From NCBI RefSeq assembly GCF_022049065.2, contig NZ_CP095744.1, positions 310,001 through 374,000 of the forward strand: a stretch of DNA of 64,000 bases, written 5' to 3'. Within the stretch, counting starts at the first letter, position 1. Each line of letters opens with the position of its first letter. Positions 53,108 through 61,829 of the stretch are shown in pieces. This DNA comes from Niallia sp. Man26 (GTDB lineage: Bacteria > Bacillota > Bacilli > Bacillales > Cytobacillaceae). The position numbers and the translations under genes were made by a program. The notes beneath the pieces are model-generated. The model did not search any database, was not told the origin of the DNA, and worked only from the letters and a program-made list of their open reading frames with translations.

Positions 53108-53974
53108 TTACATCTTTTTATCAGTAGTGGACTTTCGGGTTTTCTGCAAGTTGCTATAGTACAGTTCATATTGCTGATTCGCAACAGAAGCAACTAAAAT
53201 ATCAATAATAGTTAATTGAGCAATCCTTGATGAAATGGCATCTGTTCGAAATAAGGTCTCTTTAGAAGCTGTTTGCAGCACAATATCCGAAATTTTAGTA
53301 ATAGGAGACTTTGAAGAATTCGTAATACATATGATGGCAGCTCCTGCTTCTTTTGCAATTTTCACCGCCGCTAAAACGTCTGTGTTAGAGCCTGTATGTG
53401 AAATGGCGATAACAACATCTTCAGGTGTGAGTACACTTGCTGACATAGCCTGAAGGACAGGATCGCTATAGGTAAATGATTTTATACCTAGCTTTAACAG
53501 TTTATGATGAGCATCCGCTGCGACTGCCCCTGAGCCGCCCGTTCCATATAGTTCAATTACGCGAGCTTTTGATATAGCGTCCACTGCTTTTCTTAATTCA
53601 TCGTCACTGCAAACCTCGATTGAATCATAAAGTGCCTGAATATTTGACTGGAATACCTTCTTTTTAATCATGACAACGTCATCGCCCTTTTCAATCACTT
53701 CATGAATTTGTTTTTCAGGGGCAATGACTTCCTTTGCCAAGTTTATTTTTAAGTCTTGAAACCCCTTATAACCAAGGCGTTTACATAAACGGACAACAGA
53801 AGATTCACTTGTTTCACTTCTTTCAGCGACTTCTGTAATGGAAAGATGAATTATCTCATCTTGGTTTTGTTCAATAAACTCTATAATCTTTTTCTCAGAA
53901 TCCCTTAGTTTTGACATGGCAGCATTTATTCTTGTGAAAAAACCAGGATTTGTATTGATATTCAATTCGTTCAT
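53108..53974 (-). CDS. RpiR/MurR-family transcriptional regulator
   Basis: 288 aa from ATG at 53974 (GGAGGGG upstream). The N-terminal RpiR helix-turn-helix is LSITEVAERSETSESSVVRLCKRLGYKGFQDLK. A SIS domain follows (about 125-265), with ELYGTGGSGAVAADAHHKL and VVIAISHTGSNTDVLAAVKIA, which binds a phosphosugar. It is upstream of and in the same direction as the ADH operon. Sensing of the phosphorylated pathway intermediate is likely, by family analogy. Confidence 0.92.
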   Translation of the reverse strand: MNELNINTNPGFFTRINAAMSKLRDSEKKIIEFIEQNQDEIIHLSITEVAERSETSESSVVRLCKRLGYKGFQDLKINLAKEVIAPEKQIHEVIEKGDDVVMIKKKVFQSNIQALYDSIEVCSDDELRKAVDAISKARVIELYGTGGSGAVAADAHHKLLKLGIKSFTYSDPVLQAMSASVLTPEDVVIAISHTGSNTDVLAAVKIAKEAGAAIICITNSSKSPITKISDIVLQTASKETLFRTDAISSRIAQLTIIDILVASVANQQYELYYSNLQKTRKSTTDKKM

Positions 53975-54119
53975 GGATACCCCTCCACTTTCTTTCACAT
54001 ACTAATTTATCATTAATTTTATAATATTTATTGGCAAATTTCCTACTTAATTTCTCCATTTTAACAGAATGGCTATGAAAATGATTCAAGTAAAGCAGAT
54101 TTATCTTAGGGCATAAATA

Positions 54120-54148
54120 TAGGAGGTAAACCATCGGCTTACCTCCTA
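54120..54148 (-). terminator. terminator after the 54154 lipoprotein
   Basis: TAGGAGGTAA/TTACCTCCTA stem, 6 bp past the stop, with TATTTATG on the minus strand. The T-run is weak. Confidence 0.7.
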
Positions 54149-54153
54149 ATTAA

Positions 54154-54696
54154 TTATTCAGCACCTTGCTGATAATCAATATCATATTTTTTCGCTAGTT
54201 TTGCCATATCTTCATGATAATCTTTCAACATCAACAAGTACTCTTGTGCTTTTGCGTTAGATTTCCCGAACAGTTCTTCATTATCCTTTTCCAGCGCTTC
54301 TTTTTCAAGCTGCAAAGCTTCGTAGTAAGTGCTTGTTGCATCTTCCATTTGCTTTTTCAATGGTTCCAGTTCTGAAGAATTCACTTGTATATTTTTTGCT
54401 TCACTAACGGCTTTTTCGTATGTAGGAATTACTTTATTTGTCAGCACATCATATAGCTTATCCTCTGAACTGTAATTGTCACCAGAAACAGTTGCCAATT
54501 CGTCATTTGCTTCTGTTTCATAGGCAGAAACCTTTGCAATATCATTATTAATGAAATTAACTATTTCTTTTTGTGTTTCTTCCTGAGAAGCTTTGTCTTC
54601 AGTTTGTTCTGTCTCCTCTTTCGGAGTTGAATTATTATCGCTGCATCCTGCAAGCAATATTAGCACAGCAAACAGACTGTAAAATAATTTTGTCAA
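54154..54696 (-). CDS. lipoprotein, coiled-coil rich (YkyA-like)
   Basis: 180 aa, TTG start after GAGG. The signal peptide FYSLFAVLILLAGC has the lipobox LAGC (Cys18). After an acidic, serine/threonine-rich spacer the mature part is a run of long helices (KEIVNFINNDIAKVSAYETEA, LEPLKKQMEDATSTYYEALQLEKEALEKDN). This matches the YkyA-type cell-wall-associated lipoproteins of Bacilli in general form. Function unknown. Monocistronic. Confidence 0.8.
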   Translation of the reverse strand: MTKLFYSLFAVLILLAGCSDNNSTPKEETEQTEDKASQEETQKEIVNFINNDIAKVSAYETEANDELATVSGDNYSSEDKLYDVLTNKVIPTYEKAVSEAKNIQVNSSELEPLKKQMEDATSTYYEALQLEKEALEKDNEELFGKSNAKAQEYLLMLKDYHEDMAKLAKKYDIDYQQGAE

Positions 54697-55083
54697 AATC
54701 TTAACCTCACTTATTCTATGTTTGTAAAAAATCTCTCTAATAACTATAACATATCAAATATAGATATATGTTTAAAATGCTCGGATTGCATACCTTCTAT
54801 TCCTAATCTGACATGCTCTATAAATCCTAAAAGGAATAATAGGGTCTTAACATAGTGACGCACATTTAAGAAAATGGCTGTAAATTTATGCATTATGAGT
54901 ACATTACTATAAAAGTTAAGAGATTTTTGACATTATAGTGACTATAATTAGACACTATTATTCAACCCTTTATATAACAGGTTTATTGAAATTCCACCTT
55001 TTAACAAACCACTCTTCCATTTACGTAAAAATATCATAGACCCTTACAATAGTGACCCCTGAATCACTCATTTAATTTCCCAC
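54697..55083. other. intergenic region with the fourth palindromic element
   Basis: No gene seen. Contains copy 4 of the 24-bp element at 54935-54958 and two partial half-sites (ATAGTGACG near 54855, AATAGTGACCCC near 55047). The lipoprotein promoter must be at the left end. Confidence 0.6.
54935..54958. repeat. 24-bp palindromic element, copy 4
   Basis: ATAGTGACTA, TAAT, TAGACACTAT: symmetric except for one central arm base. Confidence 0.65.
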
Positions 55084-55110
55084 TAAAAAAAATCCTGCCT
55101 AAACAGGATC
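55084..55110 (-). terminator. terminator after the GH13 gene
   Basis: ATCCTG/CAGGAT stem followed by TTTTTTTTAG on the minus strand, 12 bp past the stop. Confidence 0.8.
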
Positions 55111-55121
55111 TAACTGGATAT

Positions 55122-56666
55122 TTATTTTACTAATACAGTAGTATTAGCAGGTATAGTTAACATCGAATCATTCTTTATTACACCCGCTTCACTTGAAAAA
55201 ACTACTTCTCCATTGCCGGCAATAGTTACTGCAACTGTCTCATTTGAAATATTATGATAAATCTGGATGGTTTGGTGGAGGGTCCGTTTATAGGCGACTA
55301 TTTTTGCATTATTGACTTCCATCGCTTCTAAATTTCCTTTTAGTAACTCGTCATACCCTTGGCGAACACGGATCATTTTACGATAGTGGTTTAACAGGGA
55401 AGCTTGATCGTTGTCTTGTGCTTCAACAGAGATACCATTTCCGCCAATATTGTAGGTTGGTGTTTGCCAGCTTGTTTGGCCTTCCCCGTCGCCTTCAAAC
55501 CAACGGAATGGCTCACGGATGAACTCATCTGGTTTTGCGCCTGTCATACCGATTTCTTCCCCATAATAGATAAATGGATTGCCAGGCAATGTCAACAGAA
55601 TGGATGCGGCCGACTTCGCTTTAGCAGCATCACTATTCAGCTCGCTCATAACACGGTTTTGATCATGATTGGATAAGAAAATGGCATCGATTATAGTGGG
55701 ATTATAAGTGTGGTAAAGTGCTGCTGTTGCTAGTGCTGCTGCGGTAATACCTTGATCTGTGCCGCTTTTAACAGAAAGGATGATTTTATCTGCTAAATGG
55801 AAATTAAAGGCTGAATCTAATGCCTCATAGTACGGTGCAACTACCTCTGGCAAATCCCAAACTTCACCGACTAAATACACATCTGGTTTACTCTGCTGCA
55901 TCACAGCTCTGAATTCTTTCCACCATTCGAGGTTATTAGCTGCACCATCTTCAGTTTGCCCTTTATAGATATGCATCGCCGCATCCAGCCGGAAACCGTC
56001 GGCCCCTTGGCTGAGCCAATACTGCCCAATTTTAATCATTTCTGCTCTAACGTCATGATGATTAAAATTCAAATCAGGCATGCCAGACCAAAATGTGCCA
56101 TAGTAATAGCCCTCTCCGTTTGGGTTTTTATACCATACTTGCTGACCCCATGATCCTGTTTCGTTTAAATCGGCATGTTCATCTGCCCACACATAATAAG
56201 TACGGTATTTACTGTTTATATCTTGACTGGCTTCCTTAAACCAAGGATGCTCACTGCTCGTATGATTAACAACTAAATCCATAATTACCTTCATGCCCCG
56301 TTTATGTGCTTCATTAGTCAGGTTACGAAAATCTTCCAACGTTCCATATTCAGGATCTATATTATAGTAATCTGTCACATCATATTTATGGTAGCTTGGT
56401 GACGTATTAATCGGCATCAGCCACATTCCATTTACTTGCAAGTCTTTACTGGTGCTCCTATTGCCGTCATTCAAGTAATCAAGCTGACTGATAACCCCTT
56501 TTAAGTCACCATGGCCATTACTATCAGAATCATAAAAAGATTTCACATAGATTTCATAAAAAACACCGTCTTTATCATATTGGCTTTCCCCGCTTTGAGC
56601 ACTTACCTGAGATGATAAACTAACAGTTTGCGGCAATGACAATTTTACTCCGTACCAATTTCTCAA
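55122..56666 (-). CDS. GH13 alpha-amylase/alpha-glucosidase family enzyme
   Basis: 514 aa (beta/alpha)8 glycoside hydrolase. Conserved regions are DLVVNHTS (I), [10 protein letters not shown] (II, nucleophile Asp), GEVWDLP (III, acid/base Glu) and FLSNHDQNR (IV). It ends with a beta domain ([11 protein letters not shown]). It hydrolyses alpha-1,4/1,6 glucans or maltodextrins. The N-terminus [24 protein letters not shown] ends like a signal peptide cleavage region but lacks the hydrophobic core, so export is doubtful. TTG start after AGGGGGAAGG. A cre-like site lies 21 bp upstream. Confidence 0.9.
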   Translation of the reverse strand: MRNWYGVKLSLPQTVSLSSQVSAQSGESQYDKDGVFYEIYVKSFYDSDSNGHGDLKGVISQLDYLNDGNRSTSKDLQVNGMWLMPINTSPSYHKYDVTDYYNIDPEYGTLEDFRNLTNEAHKRGMKVIMDLVVNHTSSEHPWFKEASQDINSKYRTYYVWADEHADLNETGSWGQQVWYKNPNGEGYYYGTFWSGMPDLNFNHHDVRAEMIKIGQYWLSQGADGFRLDAAMHIYKGQTEDGAANNLEWWKEFRAVMQQSKPDVYLVGEVWDLPEVVAPYYEALDSAFNFHLADKIILSVKSGTDQGITAAALATAALYHTYNPTIIDAIFLSNHDQNRVMSELNSDAAKAKSAASILLTLPGNPFIYYGEEIGMTGAKPDEFIREPFRWFEGDGEGQTSWQTPTYNIGGNGISVEAQDNDQASLLNHYRKMIRVRQGYDELLKGNLEAMEVNNAKIVAYKRTLHQTIQIYHNISNETVAVTIAGNGEVVFSSEAGVIKNDSMLTIPANTTVLVK

Positions 56667-56686
56667 TTGCCTTCCCCCTTTTTAAA

Positions 56687-56700
56687 TGAAATCGTTTACA
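56687..56700. promoter_or_regulatory. cre-like site upstream of the GH13 gene
   Basis: TGAAATCGTTTACA agrees with the CcpA consensus at 13 of 14 positions, a classic position for amylase repression by glucose. Confidence 0.75.
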
Positions 56701-57022
56701 TTTTAACTATACCTGTAAGGACAGCACGTTGCAAATATTTGGGGGAAATTGATTCTTTTTACATGATAATTATCAGCAGCTTAAAAAAGAAGTTTTCTTA
56801 AACATAATCTAAAACAGCTTTTAAACAATACCACATCCTTTAGCTTATTTCAGTTACGAAAAATGTCACAGTCTTCAGGACTTTAACTCTAAAATACTAG
56901 ATTAATAGAAAAATGTCATAATTCGCAAAACTATTAATTCTTTAGCCGTGTTATATTTTACATGTAATCTGGCATGCAGGTCCCTGACAGATTATAAAAA
57001 AATGATTAAAAGGAGAAAAACA
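56701..57022. other. divergent promoter region
   Basis: Between the GH13 gene and the secreted-protein operon. AT-rich, no gene. AAAATGTCA occurs twice (near 56860 and 56911), a possible operator repeat. Confidence 0.45.
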
Positions 57023-57427
57023 ATGAAAAAGAAACTTATCCCTGGTTTATTAATTACCGCTTTTCTTTTTTCAATCTTGACTCCTACTGGGTTTGCACAG
57101 AAAAAATCCTTCTCGTTTAATGTAACTCCGTCGCAAAATAGTGGTGTAGCGTATTCTGCACCTAACCCGAAAGATGATACTGAACAAAAAGGCTATATTT
57201 ACACTACAAAGCACAATATAATATCTTCTGATATATACTACTACAACATAAGAAAAAGCCCGTCAACTAGTGCAACATCTTACACTGGTTACATTAGGGT
57301 AACTCCCTCTAATGCAAAAAAAATTGTCAAAGCTTATAGTAAAAAAGCGAACAAAGGTCAAAGTTTAATTCTGCAAGCGGATACAGATAAATACTCTGTA
57401 CACTCAGAAGGTTATTGGTACTCTTAA
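57023..57427 (+). CDS. small secreted protein, DUF2712-like
   Basis: 134 aa from ATG at 57023 (AAAGGAG upstream; an earlier in-frame ATG lacks a site). The Sec signal peptide KKKLIPGLLITAFLFSILTPTGFAQ predicts cleavage near residue 26. The mature part is a small beta-rich domain with KKSFSFNVTPSQNSG near the start, YYNIRKSPSTSATSYTG in the middle and HSEGYWYS at the end, similar in form to DUF2712 proteins. First gene of an apparent operon with a lipoprotein, two membrane proteins and an ABC ATPase. It could be an exported effector or bacteriocin-like peptide; function unknown. Confidence 0.72.
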   Translation: MKKKLIPGLLITAFLFSILTPTGFAQKKSFSFNVTPSQNSGVAYSAPNPKDDTEQKGYIYTTKHNIISSDIYYYNIRKSPSTSATSYTGYIRVTPSNAKKIVKAYSKKANKGQSLILQADTDKYSVHSEGYWYS

Positions 57428-57452
57428 CAAGCTAAATCGTCTAAATTAACAT

Positions 57453-57478
57453 AGACCGACTACTACCTGCATCGGTCT
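57453..57478 (+). other. intercistronic hairpin
   Basis: AGACCGA/TCGGTCT stem without a T-run, between the secreted-protein gene and the lipoprotein. It may stabilise the first gene's mRNA or attenuate the rest. Confidence 0.55.
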
Positions 57479-57517
57479 CTGATTATTACTTAATCATTTT
57501 TGAAAGGAGTATAAGTC

Positions 57518-58651
57518 TTGAAAAAAATATGGTTATTGCTGCTTTGCACATTTCTAGTCGTGCTTTCTGGCTGCTTTCCAACAGGTGAACAAAACGCTGC
57601 ATCTGATTCGAAACAGGCAAACAAATCAAATGAACCAACACCTGATAATCTTGATGTGGAATTGGACAAAAACTTGCTTGTAAAAGCAGATATAGCTGGT
57701 GGAGAAAATAAAGATTATCCCTCACTCTCCATCTCACCGAAGGACTTTAAGAACGATCCGTTAAAGCAGGAACTTGTAAATAATAAAGAATTAACAGATA
57801 CTTTTGAAAACAATAATGAGATTAAACCAGACTATAAAGATGTATATTTTGAATTTACGGATGGATCGTATATGTCGATAGAATTAGGTACTGTTAGGTT
57901 TGAGGATTCATTTTACAGTGATCGTGAATATTCTGATGTTATATATGGTGCAAAACCCAATATACGGTCTGATTTGCACGATATATACAAAAAAACAGCA
58001 CTTGAAAATATTAATAGCAACGATGCCATTGAAAAGGTTAAAAAGGCAGCAAATGAATACGGTATAACCAACCTTGGAAATCCAGATGTGATTGCTTTAG
58101 ATTTAGAAACATTAGAAAATGAATGGGAGGATTACGAACAAAAGGACGGCGGTCATCCTCGCAAATGGGAAAAGGCTGATGAAGCATATGTAGTCACCTT
58201 TCCTGTTGTACATAACAATCTAATCATAACAAACAAAGGTTATTTTAGTAATGCTGCTGAAATACCGGTAATAGGAAGCCGGATAGTAGGTGTTGTTAAT
58301 AAAGATGGAATAATTGCCTTAACTCTAGACGGCATATATGATACAGGCAAAACAATACAAAATAAAGTAAATCCGATTTCCTTGGAAGACGCCTTAAACA
58401 TGGTTGAAAACAAGTACAAAGATGTCATATTAACAGACCCAATAACAATATCAAAAATAGCATTAGAGTATGTTCCAATTGTGTCCAAGCAGGATTCCAT
58501 CAGCTATAAACTAACCCCTGCATGGGTCTTTACCGCCAAACAGGATGTAACGTCTAGTGATGAAAAAGGCACAAACACAGCATCCGATTATTTTACTATC
58601 ATAATCGATGCAGATACGGGCCAAGAATTGCGTATTGGAAGTGACTATTAA
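57518..58651 (+). CDS. lipoprotein of the ABC operon (377 aa)
   Basis: TTG start after GAAAGGAG. The signal peptide KKIWLLLLCTFLVVLSGC has the lipobox LSGC. The mature protein contains a YMSIELGTVRFEDSFYSD segment and a C-terminal domain ending FTIIIDADTGQELRIGSD, like the PepSY-type end of peptidase-associated lipoproteins, plus internal VIALDLETLENEWEDYEQ. No enzyme motif is seen. It lies between the secreted protein and the membrane genes. A substrate-binding or assembly role at the outer face is likely. Family not recognised with certainty. Confidence 0.78.
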   Translation: MKKIWLLLLCTFLVVLSGCFPTGEQNAASDSKQANKSNEPTPDNLDVELDKNLLVKADIAGGENKDYPSLSISPKDFKNDPLKQELVNNKELTDTFENNNEIKPDYKDVYFEFTDGSYMSIELGTVRFEDSFYSDREYSDVIYGAKPNIRSDLHDIYKKTALENINSNDAIEKVKKAANEYGITNLGNPDVIALDLETLENEWEDYEQKDGGHPRKWEKADEAYVVTFPVVHNNLIITNKGYFSNAAEIPVIGSRIVGVVNKDGIIALTLDGIYDTGKTIQNKVNPISLEDALNMVENKYKDVILTDPITISKIALEYVPIVSKQDSISYKLTPAWVFTAKQDVTSSDEKGTNTASDYFTIIIDADTGQELRIGSDY

Positions 58652-58652
58652 T

Positions 58653-59432
58653 ATGAAAAGTAGAGCATTAACTATGTCGTTTATGCAAGTATTTTCGTCT
58701 CCTGTTTTTTACCTTTCCATCATCGGTGTTACTTTACTTTGTTTTATAAGCGTCTGGGAAGAAATTAACAGTGTTGCTGGAGATGTAGCTTATTATTTTG
58801 ATATTTTTATAGGCTTAACAATGTTTAAAAAATTAGTAGTTTTATTTGCTGCGTTTCCTTATGTATCCAGCTTCTGCAGTGATTGGAAATGCCAATTTAT
58901 AAAACCAGTTGTCATCCGTACAGGGATTAGCAAATATGTGTGGTCAAAAATTATTACTTGTTTTGTCAGTGGTTTATTAACTGTATTTATAGGACAAATC
59001 CTATTTATCATCTTACTGTCATTTAAGTTCCCCTTGTTTCCAAATGAAGATTTAAACCAAGTATTGTTTCCACCATTTAAATCACTTAGTACCAGTATTT
59101 TCCCGCCTTTATATTTACTAGCACAAAGTTTTGTTTTTAGTATGGCAGCAGCATTATGGACAGTTGTTGGATTAACCTTCTCTGCGTTTATACCAATTCA
59201 CTTTGCTGCAATAGTTGCACCTGTTATTGCCAGTTATGTTTTAGAAGAAGTTACCATCCTACTTCCAAATGCATTTAACCTGTACTTACTTACAAGAAGT
59301 TCAGATGTCATTCAGCAAGGTCCCCTCATCAGTTTTATCTACTTTTGTTTTATTTTTATTATGTTATCAATACTAGCTGGATGGCTGTTTTCTTATCAAG
59401 TTAAGAGGAGGGTGCGTAATGAAGTTGTTTAA
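58653..59432 (+). CDS. ABC-2-like membrane protein 1
   Basis: 259 aa from ATG at 58653, one base after the lipoprotein stop. About six hydrophobic segments. The N-terminal amphipathic start (MKSRALTMSFMQVFSSPVF) and the FCSDWKCQFIKPVVIRTGISKYVWSK loop are typical of small ABC-2 permeases. It overlaps the next gene by 14 bp (translational coupling). It forms the permease with the following protein and the ATPase at 60291, by context. Confidence 0.78.
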   Translation: MKSRALTMSFMQVFSSPVFYLSIIGVTLLCFISVWEEINSVAGDVAYYFDIFIGLTMFKKLVVLFAAFPYVSSFCSDWKCQFIKPVVIRTGISKYVWSKIITCFVSGLLTVFIGQILFIILLSFKFPLFPNEDLNQVLFPPFKSLSTSIFPPLYLLAQSFVFSMAAALWTVVGLTFSAFIPIHFAAIVAPVIASYVLEEVTILLPNAFNLYLLTRSSDVIQQGPLISFIYFCFIFIMLSILAGWLFSYQVKRRVRNEVV

Positions 59433-60270
59433 TACAGCAAGATTTGTGTGTTTGCAAAATTTCCGCAAATGGTCCTCCAATTACCGAGTTTGGATTATCG
59501 CTATTCTGCTGATCATTTTGACACATAGCTTTACGAAGGAAATCGTAGATTTTGGAAAAGACATTGATATTAATGTCTCGCCATGGATGTTTCCGTTTCT
59601 TTTTACTCAGAAATTTATTAAGCTACTGTTCTTTTTCCCCTTACTATTACTGTTCAGTGATGCTCCTTTTATTGACGAGAACCAGCCCTATATAATCGCA
59701 AGAAGCGGCAGAATTCCATGGAGCATCGGACAAATTGGGTATATTTTCATCGCTTCAGCAGTTTATTTTATCTTTCTCCTGCTCCTATCTATCGGGCTTA
59801 ACTTTTTCAATATCCAATTTACAATGGAATGGGGAAAAGTTCTTGGCACACTTGCAAATACTAATGCAGCCGAAGTAGTTAATTTAAAAACATTTATTCC
59901 TTCAGATGTTTTACACTATTTTTCGCCCATTCAAGCATTGTGGTTTTCTCTCCTGCTTTCATGGTTAACCGGAGTATTTTTAGGGCTTATTATTTATGTT
60001 ATTAATTCCTTTTCGAACACTAGAGTGTTTGGAATATTAACGGCATCCTTCCTGCTAGTTTTAGATGCGGCTGTTACCAATAGATATTATTTATACCGCT
60101 TTTCACCTGTGTCATGGAGCAATCTTGCACGGATTGATATTAATGGAACAACTCCAATGCCGTCGATAACCTATATTTATATTAGTTTTGCTCTACTGAT
60201 CGGGATAATGATAATATCAGCCATTGTAATTAACCGCAAGCAAACGATTAATGTGTTACCACCTATATAA
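59419..60270 (+). CDS. ABC-2-like membrane protein 2
   Basis: 283 aa, six or more hydrophobic segments, start ATG within the end of the preceding gene. The FSDAPFIDENQPYIIARSGRIPWSIGQIGYI loop mirrors the SDW...RTG loop of the partner, suggesting that both are diverged members of the same permease family. Probably dimerises with membrane protein 1. Substrate unknown. Confidence 0.78.
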   Translation: MKLFNTARFVCLQNFRKWSSNYRVWIIAILLIILTHSFTKEIVDFGKDIDINVSPWMFPFLFTQKFIKLLFFFPLLLLFSDAPFIDENQPYIIARSGRIPWSIGQIGYIFIASAVYFIFLLLLSIGLNFFNIQFTMEWGKVLGTLANTNAAEVVNLKTFIPSDVLHYFSPIQALWFSLLLSWLTGVFLGLIIYVINSFSNTRVFGILTASFLLVLDAAVTNRYYLYRFSPVSWSNLARIDINGTTPMPSITYIYISFALLIGIMIISAIVINRKQTINVLPPI

Positions 60271-60290
60271 GCAAGAAAGGAGTAGTTAAG

Positions 60291-60941
60291 ATGCATGCAG
60301 GTATTAAGGTTCATGATTTAACAGTAAGGTTTGGAGAAACGACTGTATTAAATAACATCTCCTTATCGTTTGAAAAAAACAAAATTCACGGTTTAGTTGG
60401 CAGAAATGGTTCTGGGAAAACCATTCTCTTAAAGTGTATTTGCGGGTTCGTTATCCCAGCATCTGGAAGTATTAAGATAGATGATCAGCAAATCGGTCAG
60501 GACTGTGATGTGCCAGAAAATATAGGTATCATTATTGAAGCACCGGGATTTCTGCCTAATTATGATGGATACACCAATTTGAAATTTCTTGCTGCAATCA
60601 AAAAGCAAATATCAAAGGAACAGATCTTACATGTAATTGAAAAAGTTGGATTAGATTCTAAAAGTAAAAAACATGTCGGCAAATATTCACTCGGAATGAG
60701 GCAGCGACTTGGTCTTGCTCAAGCACTGATGGAAGATCCTGATATCCTTATACTTGATGAACCGATGAATGGCTTGGATAACCAAGGAGTTAAAGATATT
60801 CGAACAATCCTTTTAGAGCTGAAAAATCAAGGAAAAACAATATTACTCGCCAGCCATAGTAAAGAGGATATTGAGATTCTGTGTGACACAGTACATGAGT
60901 TGGATCTCGGCAAAATAATAAACTCGAATACTAAAAACTGA
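60291..60941 (+). CDS. ABC transporter ATPase
   Basis: 216 aa, start after AAAGGAG. Walker A GRNGSGKTILLKCI (Thr-Ile instead of the usual Thr-Leu), Q-loop region IIIEAPGFLPNYDG, ABC signature YSLGMRQRLGLAQAL, Walker B DILILDEP and H-loop LLASHSKED. It energises the two membrane proteins encoded upstream. In bacteriocin and lantibiotic immunity systems the same type of ATPase works with two small permeases. Last gene of the operon, followed by a terminator. Confidence 0.93.
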   Translation: MHAGIKVHDLTVRFGETTVLNNISLSFEKNKIHGLVGRNGSGKTILLKCICGFVIPASGSIKIDDQQIGQDCDVPENIGIIIEAPGFLPNYDGYTNLKFLAAIKKQISKEQILHVIEKVGLDSKSKKHVGKYSLGMRQRLGLAQALMEDPDILILDEPMNGLDNQGVKDIRTILLELKNQGKTILLASHSKEDIEILCDTVHELDLGKIINSNTKN

Positions 60942-60947
60942 TATATA

Positions 60948-60984
60948 AAAAAATGACTCAAGACAGCTCTTGAGTCATTTTTTA
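60948..60984. terminator. bidirectional terminator
   Basis: AAATGACTCAAGA and its complement form a 13-bp stem with T-runs on both strands. Ends the ABC operon and, on the other strand, the lipase gene. Confidence 0.9.
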
Positions 60985-60992
60985 TATTCATT

Positions 60993-61628
60993 TTAGTTTG
61001 TATTCTGACCGCCGCCATTTAATCCTGCTTTAATAAGCTCATTTACCTTGCTGTTAGCAACCAACCCTAAATGGCCAATTCCACTAAGCTCAACGTTTTT
61101 TGCTCCTTTAAGGTTAGAAAGCCATGTTGGTACTAAATAATCATTTGAACTGTAAATAGACGTGTATAGAATTTTATCGTTAGAATCTTTGCCAACTGGT
61201 GCTGTTGATGTAACAAATCTGTTAGGCGATCCTAATGTGATAACATCATTCACCTTTGTTCCGCCAGTGTTCAATATATAAGTCAATGTATTAATACCGC
61301 CTGCACTGTGTCCGATGATATCGACCTTGCTTTTGCCGGTTTTCTTTAATACTTGATCTACATATGTTGCAAGCTGCTTGGCATTTGTATAGCTGTTGCC
61401 TGTTTTATCTAATAATTCAATAGCATAAAGCTCATTATCTGCCCAGCCTTGTGATTTTAAATAACTTTTAATTGCATAGAAGTTTGTGCTGTTACCGCCT
61501 GTTCCGTGCACATAAATAACCGGGTCATGACTTGACGCTGCTTTGGAAACAGAAGGTTTCGCTCCAACAACAGAAACAATAATAGCCATACATGCAACTA
61601 ATGAAATTAGTAATTTGGTAGTCTTCAT
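60993..61628 (-). CDS. secreted lipase 1 (alpha/beta hydrolase, LipA-like)
   Basis: 211 aa, close to family I.4 lipases of Bacilli. The Sec signal peptide is KLLISLVACMAIIVSVVGAKPSVSKA. The oxyanion/HG region is YVHGTGGNSTNF. The nucleophile serine is in IGHSAGG (family usual AHSMGG). The aspartate is probably in YSSNDYLVP and the histidine in GIGHLGL. It hydrolyses short- to medium-chain esters outside the cell. Closely related to the gene at 62659-63291. Confidence 0.92.
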   Translation of the reverse strand: MKTTKLLISLVACMAIIVSVVGAKPSVSKAASSHDPVIYVHGTGGNSTNFYAIKSYLKSQGWADNELYAIELLDKTGNSYTNAKQLATYVDQVLKKTGKSKVDIIGHSAGGINTLTYILNTGGTKVNDVITLGSPNRFVTSTAPVGKDSNDKILYTSIYSSNDYLVPTWLSNLKGAKNVELSGIGHLGLVANSKVNELIKAGLNGGGQNTN

Positions 61629-61829
61629 TATTTCCCCCTATGGTTTAGAAGTTATCTTGCTATAACTATTGTTATATATTTCGAGAGGAGAAACAACCGG
61701 TAAGATTTGTTAGGAAGTGTATTCTATTTTTTTATATCACTAATAACTACTAAATTTGCTATTCTTAAATGTTCTTAATTATGTTATTATTTTGTACGTT
61801 ATTAAGAAAAAAGTGAGGTCTAGTTATTA

